Assembly (NCBI RefSeq): GCF_000002075.1
Contig: NW_004797469.1
Coordinates: forward strand, 637,093 to 701,092
Direction: 5' to 3'
Source of the DNA: Aplysia californica
Taxonomy: Eukaryota; Mollusca; Gastropoda; Aplysiida; Aplysiidae
DNA: 64,000 nucleotides
In this document: positions 11,934 through 24,800 of the stretch, one piece after another
Numbering within the stretch: the first letter of the stretch is position 1
How the letters are laid out: the number at the start of each line of letters is the position of its first letter
Notes under the pieces: model-generated
What the model was told of the DNA's origin: nothing
Database searches by the model: none
What the model saw: only the letters and a program-made list of their open reading frames with translations
Made by a program: the position numbers and the translations under genes

Positions 11934-14900
11934 CAAGCAGAGAGGGGGAAGGAGAGAGGGGGAAGGAGAGGGGGGGAAGAGAGAGAGAGAGAGAGAGCAA
12001 AACTTTTTCCTAGAAATTACCGCGAGTTGTTTCCAGGTTATGCTCTTTATTCAGCACTTGAATTACCATATGTTCTTAGTACCATCAAAAGAATATTTGA
12101 GCAGACGGTTGCTTATTCCCCTTCCCTCCTCCCTTTGCTACAATTACTGGTGCAGTGAGTGCTCCTGACAGATTTTTCTTCAACTTCAGACACATGAGTC
12201 TGGATTTTTTTCTTCTGTACTCAATCTACCATCACTTGTTCAACTGCTTTCGCTTGGAAAACTTTCAACTGCTAGGACAATGTTGATCTGCAATATTTGC
12301 AAATGAAAACCAAGAGAGGGCATAATATTTACATTGTACAATTTTGTATAAAAGACAGTAATCATTAATCATAGAATGTGTAGGCCTACTAATAAATACT
12401 GAGTAAAATACCTAATTCCCTTAACCTACTAAAACATTAAAACTGTAAACTATCACACATGCCAGACAGTCCTGGCCAACATTGACTACAATGTGACATG
12501 AATTTCTTATTGCTTTTTTTTTTTTCCAGATGGTTCTCATAAGGTTCAAATCCGTAATTATTAATCGTGTATTCCACACTATCTTCGATTACTTTTCTCC
12601 TAGAAAAATCTTACAAAAACAATAAGTAAACCAGCTTGTCAGAAACGTTACCTCAAGCAGCTGTATGTCCATGTCTTTTCAGAGGTATACTTCTCTCACC
12701 ACGTGTCGCCTCTGCAGCTTAGAAGAATCCAGAGTACCTTGACATTGGTATTATGGGGATATATTTGACCCCATACCTGCTGGCAGAAAATATCAACACC
12801 TTGTTGAGTACCGGATGAGTTAGAATCAAAAACAAATTCAAACTCAGATTTCTCAAGAGAGTGGTAACGTGTAATGGAAATCAAACTAATGCTGTTTGTG
12901 TGCACGGTGAAGAGGAAACATTACACTCCAGACACTATTTTGTGTTTTATGTTCACTTCTCTGAAATAAAGCTCAAGGTGTAGATCAGAACTGGCTCCAT
13001 TCTTGATTGAAAAAACTATCTCGTCCTTGACACAGGAATTTTCAACAGCACTTTTGACATTAAATTTGTCTTAATATTTAATTGACTTTTGAACAAAAGA
13101 CTCCACATTTTGGGGAAGACTCATTAGCCAACTGCATCCTTCTTCCCCTCCTCACACCCCTTAAGCACAAATGTACTTGTACCTCAATCTCCAGTAACAA
13201 CCTTTTGATCTCAAGAACCTTTTGGAGAAATTAGAGACTACATAACAACTCATTCCTTTTGAGCAGAGAAAAGAATGTTTAGCCACTTCAACAGGAACAT
13301 AAACATCTGCCATTGGTGTTCCCCCTCACGCAACCAAGCAAATGCAGCCATTGTCAATGACTCTTGGGTATAACACAGAAATGACAAGAGACTCTACAGA
13401 AAATGTAGCATAATATTATCAGTATTAACCATATGACTAGGTTTTGTACACTTCAGTTAACATGTGCAGATTAAAAATACTATACAAGCATAAAGCAGTT
13501 TTAGACTTGTTAAATTTATACACATCACAAGGTAAAGACAACGATAGTTTCCATTTCCAGCAATAGGGGCATACCAAAAAGTACTTTTGCCTTGTCTTCA
13601 AGAAATACAATTATAACTTGAAAATTTGGCAACTTCTTGTCATTCTCACGAAATGTTGTTACCACTCATGCAGCAGATTTTTGGATCAACAGATAACCTT
13701 GATAACACCTATTATATGATCTTACTACTTCTTTTAGGGCATTGCCACAGACAAGAATTTCTTCCTCAAAAGGTAGTTTTAGGAAAAAGAAAAAGTCCTA
13801 AATTGCTAACCTGGAGAGCACAGTAAGCCTGGCAAAAAGTCAAAGCTACAAACCTTTGCGCACACTTTTCTCGAACCATTGGCAGGGGTATCATCATGAC
13901 ACAGTAGCATTCCTTTTCTCAGTCCCCCAAACTGCTTATTTTACTAGAGCAACCCAAACTGCTTATTTTACTTGTGCAATTCTTTACCAAGTCAAGTAAT
14001 GTGAGCAACTATCTGCCCATTTTCAAGATAGTCTATCTTCATTCTCTTTTGACAGCCAGTTTTCCACTGGTAGGCTGGACTTCACTTTTCCTTACAACTG
14101 GAGAGAAAAGCATTGAGAAAACCTATCTCCAGATCAAAATGATGAATCTACATTCATCACCACCATTTCTAAAACAATTTATTGTTCCTCACACAATGTG
14201 ATGAACGAAAAATTCTCTGCACCTAGAGCTTTTCGATATAGTGATTCAGTTCCTCCTGGAACAAGATCCTTTTTTATCAAGGTTCTTCTCTAAGTTATCT
14301 GTCAATAGCAGAAACACACTGCCTAAGGGGAAGACAACAGGAAAAGATTTAATAAAAGAGCAGAACATAAAACAAAAAAACAATGGTCTCCCCCTAAGAA
14401 CCTGGTCTTTGGGAGTGTTGCGAGACAAAAAAAAAAGAAGTAGACCAAAGTGTGAGGGGATTTCAGAGGACACAACTTAGCTCCTGCTAGTTAGCATTCC
14501 TTGTTTATTCATTGATTAAATATGACCCAAAAACAATACTCATCTTACCCGTATGAAGATAAAGAGGTTTGATTTAGTGTTTTATTTCTTGCAAATTAAT
14601 ATGTTTTTGAGTGTTTGCTTATGTTTGTTATTGAAGTGTGTTTGTGGTGCAAGTGAGAACCTGAGACTTCAGGCCTCTGAGTGAAATGTTACAATGCGAA
14701 AGCATCACTGTGACTTGGTAACAGTGAAATTCTGATACAAAACCAGACTGGGAAAGTGAAGGGACCAGCTCTTAAATACTTTTGTAAAACAATGGGACGC
14801 TTGACCACATGATAAATGGTTGAACCAATAAAAGAAGAACTTAGAGATTGGCCTGCTCAGTAGAGCTGATGAGTGTGCCCAAAAAAAACATTCTGTGTAG

Positions 14901-15387
14901 GTGTGTGCATGCACTGTGTCGATTTAACCGTCAGGTGGTTCATGCCAACAGGTCACCTCCACTCCCTTCATCCCAACGCCTCTTTCCACTGTTTCATTTG
15001 CTATCAAAAACAACCTTGTTGTATCATTTCTGGCATTGCCTCCCTTCTTCTGGTTTTGGGCATTGCCTCGATTCTATCAATACAGAATTTGATACAATCC
15101 TCATCAAATTAAAAAAGTAACCTGTCTTCTCTCAGCTTGGCATATACATACACATACTCACACACAATACACCATAATCATATGCACAAATTTGTACACA
15201 TTCAAGAATTCGTAAAACAAAAAACTAAAATTTTAAGAATAACACAGCCATTTCAGCAAAAGTAAAAGAAATGCCAAAAAGGGAAACAAAAGGCATAGCA
15301 CTGCTTTTGCACCGCATTCATTTATCTGTTTCACTAACGCGAGAAACAAGGAATCTGACGTGACAAACACATGTGTCGCGAGGCATT
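11002..15387. other. Sequence downstream of BTBD9, possible long 3' UTR
   Basis: No coding pattern or transposon end is recognisable in this 4.4-kb stretch except the simple repeat at 11902-11998. Several minus-strand AATAAA hexamers occur (near 14581-14586, 14504-14509, 12046-12051 and 11278-11283), so the BTBD9 transcript could end at any of them. The sequence alone does not decide. Confidence 0.3.
11902..11998. repeat. (CA)n followed by GA-rich simple repeat
   Basis: About 14 CA units, a short spacer, then a purine-rich run ending in (GA)n. Reading frames across it are low-complexity artefacts. Confidence 0.9.
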
Positions 15388-15843
15388 TTAGCGAGTGTCC
15401 ATCCTGTCGGCCTCTGGCACATCCTGTTGTTGCAGCATATGCCCCGCATACTGTCCCATGGGCTGAAGTGGGTCTGCTAAACCCTGAGGAGGTGAGGCTT
15501 GCTGCCCCTGCGGCTGCTGCAGAAAATGTGGCTGAGGCTGTGGCTGGTGATGTTGCTGTTGAGCAGTTGGAGGCAATGGTGGGCCGTGGTACGCAGCAAA
15601 ATTGAGACGTGGAGCCGCAGCACTGTGGTGGCTGTCATTGCGACTGCTGGTGCTGCTGCTGCTGGGGCTGAGGGAACGCCCTCGGGGCTCCGCCTCTTGG
15701 ACGGGAAAGGCTGGGCCAAGCTGGGGCTGGGCGAGCCTCGGGCTGTTGGGAGGGCCACTGGTCATGCTCACTGTGGCCACACTGTTGATCAGGCTACCCA
15801 CAGAAGTGTCAGCGGGACTTTCAAAGTGAACACAATGGAAAAC
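15388..15843 (-). CDS. BTBD9: BTBD9 terminal coding exon 12 (residues 549-699)
   Basis: Acceptor GCCCCCCAG, stop TAA at 15390-15388. It encodes VFHCVHFESPADTSVGS, the close of discoidin-like domain two. A disordered tail follows, rich in Ser (SLSPSSSSTSSRND), Pro and Gln/His (AQQQHHQPQPQPHF). The tail is roughly twice as long as in vertebrates. Confidence 0.95.
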   Translation of the reverse strand, partial: VFHCVHFESPADTSVGSLINSVATVSMTSGPPNSPRLAQPQLGPAFPVQEAEPRGRSLSPSSSSTSSRNDSHHSAAAPRLNFAAYHGPPLPPTAQQQHHQPQPQPHFLQQPQGQQASPPQGLADPLQPMGQYAGHMLQQQDVPEADRMDTR

Positions 15844-18800
15844 CTGGGGGGCAAAAAGCAATGATGAATTAAACACCAGCTTCCTTTGGTCCAATGTTTT
15901 TTTTCTCAAAATGTTAACAATACCTGTATGTCTAATGACCATTTTAAAAACTTAACATTCTCCAATACACAAGTTCAAGTTTCCGACACAGTAGCAGTCC
16001 CTCAACTGAACACACGGAGTGGGAGGGGATGGGGCGACACATTTACCTAAGAGCTAAAGTACTATCAGTAGTTCTTAACACTTCCTGACAACAGTTGACC
16101 AAGAATAGATAAGTCGAAATCTTTAGGGTAGCTTCCTCCAGTTAAGGCTTATTGAACCATACAAGATATTGGAGAATCTTGTGTGTATTGGGGACCAGAT
16201 GCTAAAAAACAACTTGTTTTAGACTTCACAACTGGTTGTTGTTACAACTCTAGCTGGCTGCAACTTTATACTTTCATTCATTGACCTATCATGATCTATC
16301 TACAAATTTACCCTCAGAATGCGAAAGTGCTGAATCATTCAACACCAAGTGTTAATACATTTTTAAAAATTTTAATCTGCTTAAAAAAATGCTCACATCT
16401 AAATCATTTTCTCCATTATCATAAATTGACAAATGATGTACATTAATTTCTCATTACTCTTCTACATCTCAGGGTAAGTTCATAATAGGTTCTTCCACTA
16501 TAGAACAAGTGACTTGAAGTATACTCTGTATTTTCTCAAAAGAGCACAGATCAGGGCTGCCTTTCAAGTAGCCATGTCTTGTTCAAAGGTTCCCATGACC
16601 ATTTTTCTTACCATAAGACAGAAAACTTTTTGAAAAGAGAAAAATCAGAAAAAAAGAGAAAATCAGAAAACAGAACAACAGAAAAGACAACTGCCTATAC
16701 AAAATGTGAGTTGAAACATATTATTGATTTTTTTAAAGCATAGCTAATGCCAAAAGAGTGGTCCCACTAATTTGCACACCAGGTTAAAGCACAATCGCCT
16801 AAAAGCACACTGGCAGCATGAAACAGAATTTTTCCAATACTATAATTATCTCTCATAAGTGCTCATTCCTAATCAACAACTCCATCTGATATCATAATAA
16901 CTAGGTTAGCGTTAGAAACAGATCAGCCATAAAAATGATTCATATGACTTGGAACTGATGGATGCGAAGCAAATACTATTTAACACCATCCTTTATTAGT
17001 TAAAGTTGCAGCTTTACCTTAAAGAAAAAGTTCTAGGGACATGATGTACGACAGAATTGCGCAATGAGAAATCTCAGAAAAGCCAGTGTCTGGCCATGCG
17101 TGGCAGCCATACAGTATGAGAGGGCTGTGTCACAAATATGACTGTCGTTGTCAGTGATCACTCTGTATGGAAAACTTCACACCTCGGGGTGTTCTCAACA
17201 AGAATGCAACTCTCCTCAAGAGATCAGATGCAAAGTGGTTCACAACAATCGATGAGATTCAACAGAATACTTACTCTAGATTACTCCCCTTCCAAATAGT
17301 GCATTTGTCAAAGAGCATGCTTTTCTTGTCACCCAAGGTGTATGCTATTAGCCAGAGACAACTGTACTACACGAGACATTAAAGTAACCCATTACAAGTA
17401 TACATGTTTCTATGATGATCACATAGTGATGGTCTTTTTGTGTTTGTGTTCTTTCCTTAGATTGTGGGCTCACAAGTAAACTAGTCAACAAAATTTAAGG
17501 AACGCACTGTAAAACAGTGATATATTTGCTTGCATTCTTTCGAGGTTTTACTTTTACTAGTAAAACTAGACATTGGAGAAATGTTACTCTATGACTAATG
17601 GGCTTGTACACACCAAGGTTTGAAATGTGCGTGACTCTTGTGCGCCGAGCTGGGGAGGGGGCAAAAAGGTCCAATGTTTTCCAATTATCGATTTTTATTC
17701 TCTTGCTCTAACCGTCAGAAAAAATGATGAACGCTCAAAAATCAGTTCTGACGTGCAACATTCATGTCTCGTGAGTGAGTTGCAGTCACCTATTTGGACT
17801 GTGGATACACCATTCTGCTGCTGTAGGGCTAAGCGTAAACATGCCTCCTCGACAGAAATTGTCTGATGTAAACAAAGGACGAGCCATTGCTTGGGCACAA
17901 GATGGTGTTTCACTCCGACAAGTTGCTACACGTCTTTGAATGTCCGTTTCCAGAGCTGGTAGTAACGGAGTACAAGTACTCCGGTACTTGTACTTACGTT
18001 ACAATTTTCTGTACTTTTACTGTACTCCGGTACATTTTTGAAACCAGTACTTTTACTGTACTCCGATACTTTTTATAAAAGTACTTTTGAGTACTTTTTA
18101 AGTACATTTTGAGTACTTTGGTAGCTTAATGAAAGGGTAAGTGCAGGCATTTCTGATCATAATTTACGGAACAAAAACCCGATCAACCGCCAAGAGTTAA
18201 AAGTTGAGATCAAAGAACGGCCCGTCGCCTTAAAGATCAGCCACTATCGTGAACGTGATCACAAGCGTTGTAAAACTCCTTGAAACGGTACAATGTTTGC
18301 TCCAGACGGGATCACACAAAGGTGTGAACTGACCGATGCGTTTCTTTTCCCCAAACATCGCACTCGCATCTGACCTCACCACCTAAACTTACATCACTCC
18401 CTGGGTGGGTAGGGCCTACAAGTTCGCTCCAGGCGGGATCACATCAAACTGTGAACTCTTCCCTGACCATTGAAAGCAGTTTTCCCCGAATTTGCGAGAC
18501 AACCTGAATTTTAATTAGTGTGGTCATATCGTAATGGCGCGTAACGACAAAGGAGGTTGGGGGGGGGGGGGGGGGGACTCAATCAGAGATGGAAAGCTAA
18601 AATTGTTGGACAGGTAAAGGAGAGGGGCAACTGGATAAACATAGATAAAGATCTCAAGACTCACGATAGGCTAATGAGTGTGTATATATAATATTATTTA
18701 TGGCATGCCTCATGCCACTGTGATTGGTCATCAAGGTCGACCACTCTTTGCTTGCCATATGTCATAAATCCACCCAGGGGTCACGTCAGTTCATGGGTCA

Positions 18801-21800
18801 CTGTAGATTCTTCCTTGGCTTCATTGGCTAAGATCCTAGGCTTTCTCAGTCTGAGAAAGCCTAGCTAAGATCCCATATTTTCCTTGCTTCCGTGCACTGG
18901 GATCTTAGGTGGAGACTACTGCAGTAGAGAATCTTTGGTTACACTACACTTACTAGACTCTATAGGAAACTATTGTATTTTGGTTTGCCGTTGGCGCCGT
19001 GGACTACACAGTGTGAGCAAAACTGTCAGACCACTATAATCAATTGAAACTGAAACTGTGTTCTCAATGTGTATCTAACAATTTTTAGGCTGCCTAAATT
19101 TCTTTTAAACTCTTTTGGGTGGTTTTTGCTTAAGGCTACATTGATTCCTTGAGGATTTGTTAATGAAGAATTCAATGCACTTTTCCATTTCTATGCGGGT
19201 CATTTTCATCAATTTTATGTTTTCTTAAGAGCAACTTTCTATCTATATTTTTCAATTTGGATTCTCTTTCTGTAGAACTTTCCGACCTCTTGGACTGACT
19301 TACATTCGATCCCATTGTCTTGCTCAAACATTTTCTATTCATAATATCACTTACCCACTAGTTGCGTCTGTTCGTTTGGGTTGTTTTTTGTTCAATTTCA
19401 CCGACCATTTCCACCGTTCAGTGCGTACATTGTATATTCAAATGCTTTGTATACTGTTTACATTCTTAGTAATAAATAGCCTAATTTGTCAAATATACTG
19501 GATAAGTTATAAAATATGATGTTTTGCATAAGCGCTGAAGTGTTTTTGCATATTAGCCAAAAGTACTCAAAATGTACTCATAAGTACTTTTTAAAAAAGT
19601 ACTTGTACTCAAGTACATTTTATAGGAAAGTACTTTTACTGTACTTAAGTACATTTTTTAGATTGTACTTAAATTTGTACTTAAGTACTTTTTTAAAAGT
19701 ACTTTAACAGCTCTGTCCGTTTCTGTCATTTCATGGATGATTCAGCTTGTCAACGCCACTGGTAGTGCCCAAGAGCGATCCAGATCAGGTTGACCAAGAG
19801 CCACTAATGCAAGGGAAGATCGATTCATTCATAGACAGGCTCTGCAGTCGAGATCCGCTCCTGCAAATCGTATCTGGACACGACTGAGAGCGGCAACTTG
19901 TGTTAACATTAGTTGTCAGACCGTACAAAGATGTCTTCATGAGTTTGGACTTAATGCACGTCGACCAGCAGTCCGTCAGCGTCTCACCCCAGCACACAAG
20001 TCTGCTCGTCTTGCCTTTTGCCGACACCATGTAAAATGGACACGTTAACAGTGGGCCAACGTTCTCTTCAGCGACGAGTCCCGGTTCTCTTTGTATCACA
20101 ATGACGGTCGTAACAGGGTTTGGAGGCGACCCAGAGAGCGGCTCCTCGATGCAGCCGTCAGAGAAGTGGTGCCTTTTGGTGGTGGTTCCCTGATGGTATG
20201 GGGTACATTCAGTCTGAACCACAGAACACCTTTGTACCATGTGCAAGGGAATCTCACTGCAAGACGTTACCGAGATGAGATACTCCGTCCATTAGCACTA
20301 CCTACTCTGCAGCAGATGGGGCCACACGCGGTGTACCAGGATGACAACGCCCGACCCCATAGAGCGTTGCTGGTCCAAAACTTCATTCAGCAGGCTGGCA
20401 TCAACCGAATGGACTGGCCGGCCTGCAATCCGGACTTGAATCCCATAGAAAACCTCTGGGATGAGTTGCAACGTCGATTCAGAGACAACTACCCCCCTTC
20501 AGGAGACGCGCAGCAACTGTTTCAGATGCTGCAGGCAGAGTGGCAGGGGATGCCTCAGAGAGTGTTCACCAACCTCATGAACTCGATGAGGAGCCGGTGT
20601 ACTGAGTGCCAGGACACTTGTGGTGGTCATGATCATTATTAGAATCATTTGAACTGTTTTGTTTTTGTTGTAGTCAGAAGTTGAAATAACTTCGAAACCA
20701 CTTGACAATTCCTACCAAACTCAATAAACCTTTGAAGCAAGTTAAAATGGAATAACTTAATTTTCTTTTTTGTTATTTGTTATACACATGTTGATTAAAA
20801 TGTGTACCAAATTTCATTGCGTGTTGCAGTTTGCTTTCGAAGTTCTTCACTTTTTCCCAGATGTTCCTTAATTTTTGTTGACTAGTTTATTTGAAAATAT
20901 TACTGTACATTGAATGGGTATGCATAACACATGTCATAATAATATATTGTAAACTGTCCAGTTGTTGTTTTTATTTAATTGTAAAGAGCCTAGAGCCATC
21001 AGGGAAAGGTCACTGCAGATGTGATCTTTATTATTATTATCATTACCTCATTGGCTGTATTATGGGTTCCAACTATCCTAATAAATGTGACAGGCAAAGG
21101 GTCAAAGGCCACTGTCTGCCACGACCTGAAAATTATTCAAAGGAACAAAATCAGTCACACGGATGTATTAATACCATTCACAAACTAATTATTACATTAC
21201 AAACCCTCCAAAATAACTAAAATATCATTCAGTATAACAAAACCACACGTTTCTGTTTAGTAAGAGTTTTACGCGCTCGCAACAGCATAAGATCATATGA
21301 GCGCGCAAAACATTAGTAGGTTACATTCACAACAGTTCACAGCATGGCTTGATTTCGGTCAATGATCAGATTAAAATGTAAAAAATTCATGGTAAAAATC
21401 TCAACCTTAAAATGACAGTTTAAATAATATCAAAACAATTGTATTTACATTTACAATTCATTGTAAAGGTTGATGGCCTTTATAAAATCAAGGACTCTGT
21501 TGGGATCAATGACGGAGAACAGATTTTGTATTTTTGTACATTCAAAATACTTCTTTCGGGTCTCTCAGGATTCTAGACATTCTGTTCACCCTATCCGTAC
21601 CTGGTGTTTTACTATTGCATCTATACCACGTGGGGAACTCTGTGCCACCACTTTCCAAAGAGGAAATTTACTCGTTAATCCGATCCGTACACTTAGCCTA
21701 GCAGTCTGCCAAAATGACTTTTTGAGAAATACTGAAAGTTTCAAAGAGATCTTCGCACTAAAAGTATTCTAAAATGTGAAGAATACAACCTCAGGGGTGC

Positions 21801-24800
21801 AAAATGACCCCAGGGGGTACGGAAAGGGTTAATATGTGTCTAATGGTTAAATCTGTATCGCATCCGACACAGAACGGCTTCTCGTCTCCCAGCAGGAGGT
21901 ATCTATGAGCAGACCTGTCACTCTATGAAATCTAAAAATCAGGATTTTCGAGTAAAAAAATTCGGATCTGGTGAAAAAAATCGGGATCAACGGCAAATCA
22001 GTCATAAGGGGTACGGGGGAAGGGGGGTCCTGGTTCCCTTTTATGAGGCAAGTATGCAAGACAAAACTTTTGCAGGAACAAGTTCACGTGTGGGACTCTT
22101 AATAGAGGGAAAACTGAAAGACAGCATTACTCGAGTTGGAGTTGGATAGACTGGGGGAGCACAGGTTGCAGTACAGCTGAAACTCTCATAGTCTTGAAGA
22201 TAGCTGACACATAACTCGAACCATCCATGCAAAAAGCCCGCGTTTTCATACAGTAACAACGTTTGACTTCCATCGCATATACACTCAAGGCACACACCCC
22301 CCCCAAAAAAAGATCGCGCCAAGGTTGTTCATTTTTTTTTTTATTCCTTTACTTTGTCCTCAATTAATACATGTATCACGGCATGCACTTTAAGCCCAAG
22401 TGTCAAAACAATACCCCCATCCCCTTCCCCCCAGCCGTCCACACTAGTTAAGTCCCGAAAAACACCTCGACCAAGGCGACCGGAGTGAATGAACTTTGTT
22501 GACCCCGACAGCCAACAGTCCCCGACACACACGCTACTCACACATAGGAGGTCATGTCACATGAAGAGAATAAGCGTTTGAACGTTCCACTGACAGGTCT
22601 TGATGACAGGCCCGACTAACCAGAACTTAGACGAAGTTTGCTTTTAAAGCAACGGCAGAACAGCGAATAGATTATTCTTAGGCCTATGTCATAATTGTTA
22701 CAGTAATCAGGACACCATCGGAGAATTCTGGGTTATAAAAGCGAAAGTAGATCTTGAGATCCATGTCGGAATTCAAAATCGATACTACGTCGGTTTTAGT
22801 TGAAATAACGTGCGTGAGTCATCTACTAGATTCGGCATAGATGCTTTAGAAAGTAACGTTCCAAGTTCCTGCCGATAAAAAATCCAATCGGTGCTTCCAA
22901 GCAAAAGAGATGGTAGAATTTTTTTTTAAATTTTCTAAGAAACGGACGCAACAGACGCAACGACAAAAAATCAGGATACTGGCGATCGAAATCGAGAAAA
23001 TCGGGATGCTTGAAATTTGGGGAAAAAAATCGGGATATCCCTATTAAATCGGGATGAGTGGCAGATCTGTATGTGTCAAGGAAGTGTGTCCAATACGCAA
23101 TCGAGTAAAATGACTTCGTCTCTTCAGGTGAGGCCCGAGGCTTTTCGTGGGCATGACATAGTGAAGCTTGTCAACTTGTTTACTCCAATGTATCTGCCCC
23201 AGACTGGAGGTGCAGTTTGTGACTTTATTTACAAAGTCCATTTGTTGGAGAGTGTTCTTTGTTGATCCCAAAAAAAGGGACAAGGATTTGTTAGAGTTTT
23301 TCGTTCTGTCAGAAATCTCATTAGCCGTGCACTTCTGTCCTTTGATCATACTGTGTCATCATCAACAGCTGAAGCTGCAAAGAGATTTCATCTTTTGAGA
23401 AATACTCAATGGAGGAACAAAATTAAAATAATAGCCTATGCCATTACAAAAGTAGCTGACCACAAACAATTTTACACAATGAAAGGTACTTAAAATAAAA
23501 CTTTCTTCACGCTTCCTTCCGAAAAATCAATTTTGATATGCTCACTCACTTGCATGGTTCATGCCTCTTGTCTACCACTTGCATCCATTTCTGCGAATCT
23601 GTTGACACTTCAATGTAGAAGCTATAACTTCTGTCATCACAGTCCCATAGGAGCAACCTAGTCATAAAGGAGAACATTTTTAGGTCAATGTGTACAATCC
23701 TGTTTAAGTAACTTTCAAAACAAACATCTTCAGCAGTAAATTTTGATTATAATTTTGTTCCTGTTCTGGGGAACACCTAAGACATGGCAATATAGATGAT
23801 AGACTAAAATTTGAGTTACAGAACAGAACTAAAATCAAACAAAATTTTAAAATAAAAATTTACTCCCACTCGTGAATGTGTGCAGTTTGTGGGCTTTTCT
23901 CTTGGCCTCAGCATTTTTAATTCGTGAAACCTCATATGACTTGCTGCTCACTGTGGTGACTGTTGCTCTCCAAGGAAGAGCATCGGAGCTAGGCTCTCCC
24001 ATGTCAAAAGATGAAATAAGTCCTTCAGAAATGTTTCCAGGGTGTCTTTGAAGAGCTTTTTTGTGGCGTAAATTCTACATTTGAGGACAAGACCGCTCAG
24101 AATAGAATACTGCCTTTGGGATTCTGAAATCCGGCATTCTCATGATAAATATGGCTAGCTCAGCAAAGCTCAGTCCTTTTGAGCTTAGAAAACAGATTCA
24201 TCCTATTTGCTCTTGTCCAACCATTCGTTGCCAAGAATTCTCCTGAGGCATTTCATATGTCTTAAGCTTCTTGGCATTTTTTTAATACACTGTCCAGGCC
24301 TCAGCATCGTACAACAGGGTTGGGAGGACAACAGCATTGTAAAACTTCAATTTTGCTTTTGTGCAAAAGCAACTAGAGTCGAAAATCCTTGCTCTCAGTC
24401 TTCCAAAAGATGTACAAGCTTTGTTCATACATAAATTATTTCTGAATTAATGTAGGTATTTGAAAGCAGTATACAGCTAAGATATTTGTAGCAATCAATA
24501 TTGTTCAGTGTTGTTTTACGTTTTGATTTCAAGAAGGAGGGTCTGTATAGGGACAATGCTTTGCTTATTTCAAGTCCAAAGTTCTCAGCATTTCAGTTTT
24601 TAGTTTTGATAAGGTTTTACGGTGCTCACAACTGCATAAGGTCATATGAGCGCTAAGGGGTGGATGTCAACAGAGAAGTCCTTGCAGGGAATCAGGCTTA
24701 CTCTGCTCACCTCTCTAGCTTCAACAGCACAAAGTCTGCTTCAACTATCAAGGCACCCCGGAAATAGAGGGTCACAAGAGTGTGACAAACATATAAATGA

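Noticed and set aside
15360-15864. Plus-strand frames opposite the last BTBD9 exon
   Set aside because: They mirror the biased Gln/Pro/Ser codons of the real minus-strand exon and show no family resemblance.
19785-20246. 153-codon minus-strand frame
   Set aside because: It is antisense to the Tc1 transposase and has no independent support.
23076-23480. Coding-looking plus-strand stretch right of the 21910-23069 element
   Set aside because: Short frames end quickly and match no family I know. It is probably decayed repeat sequence.
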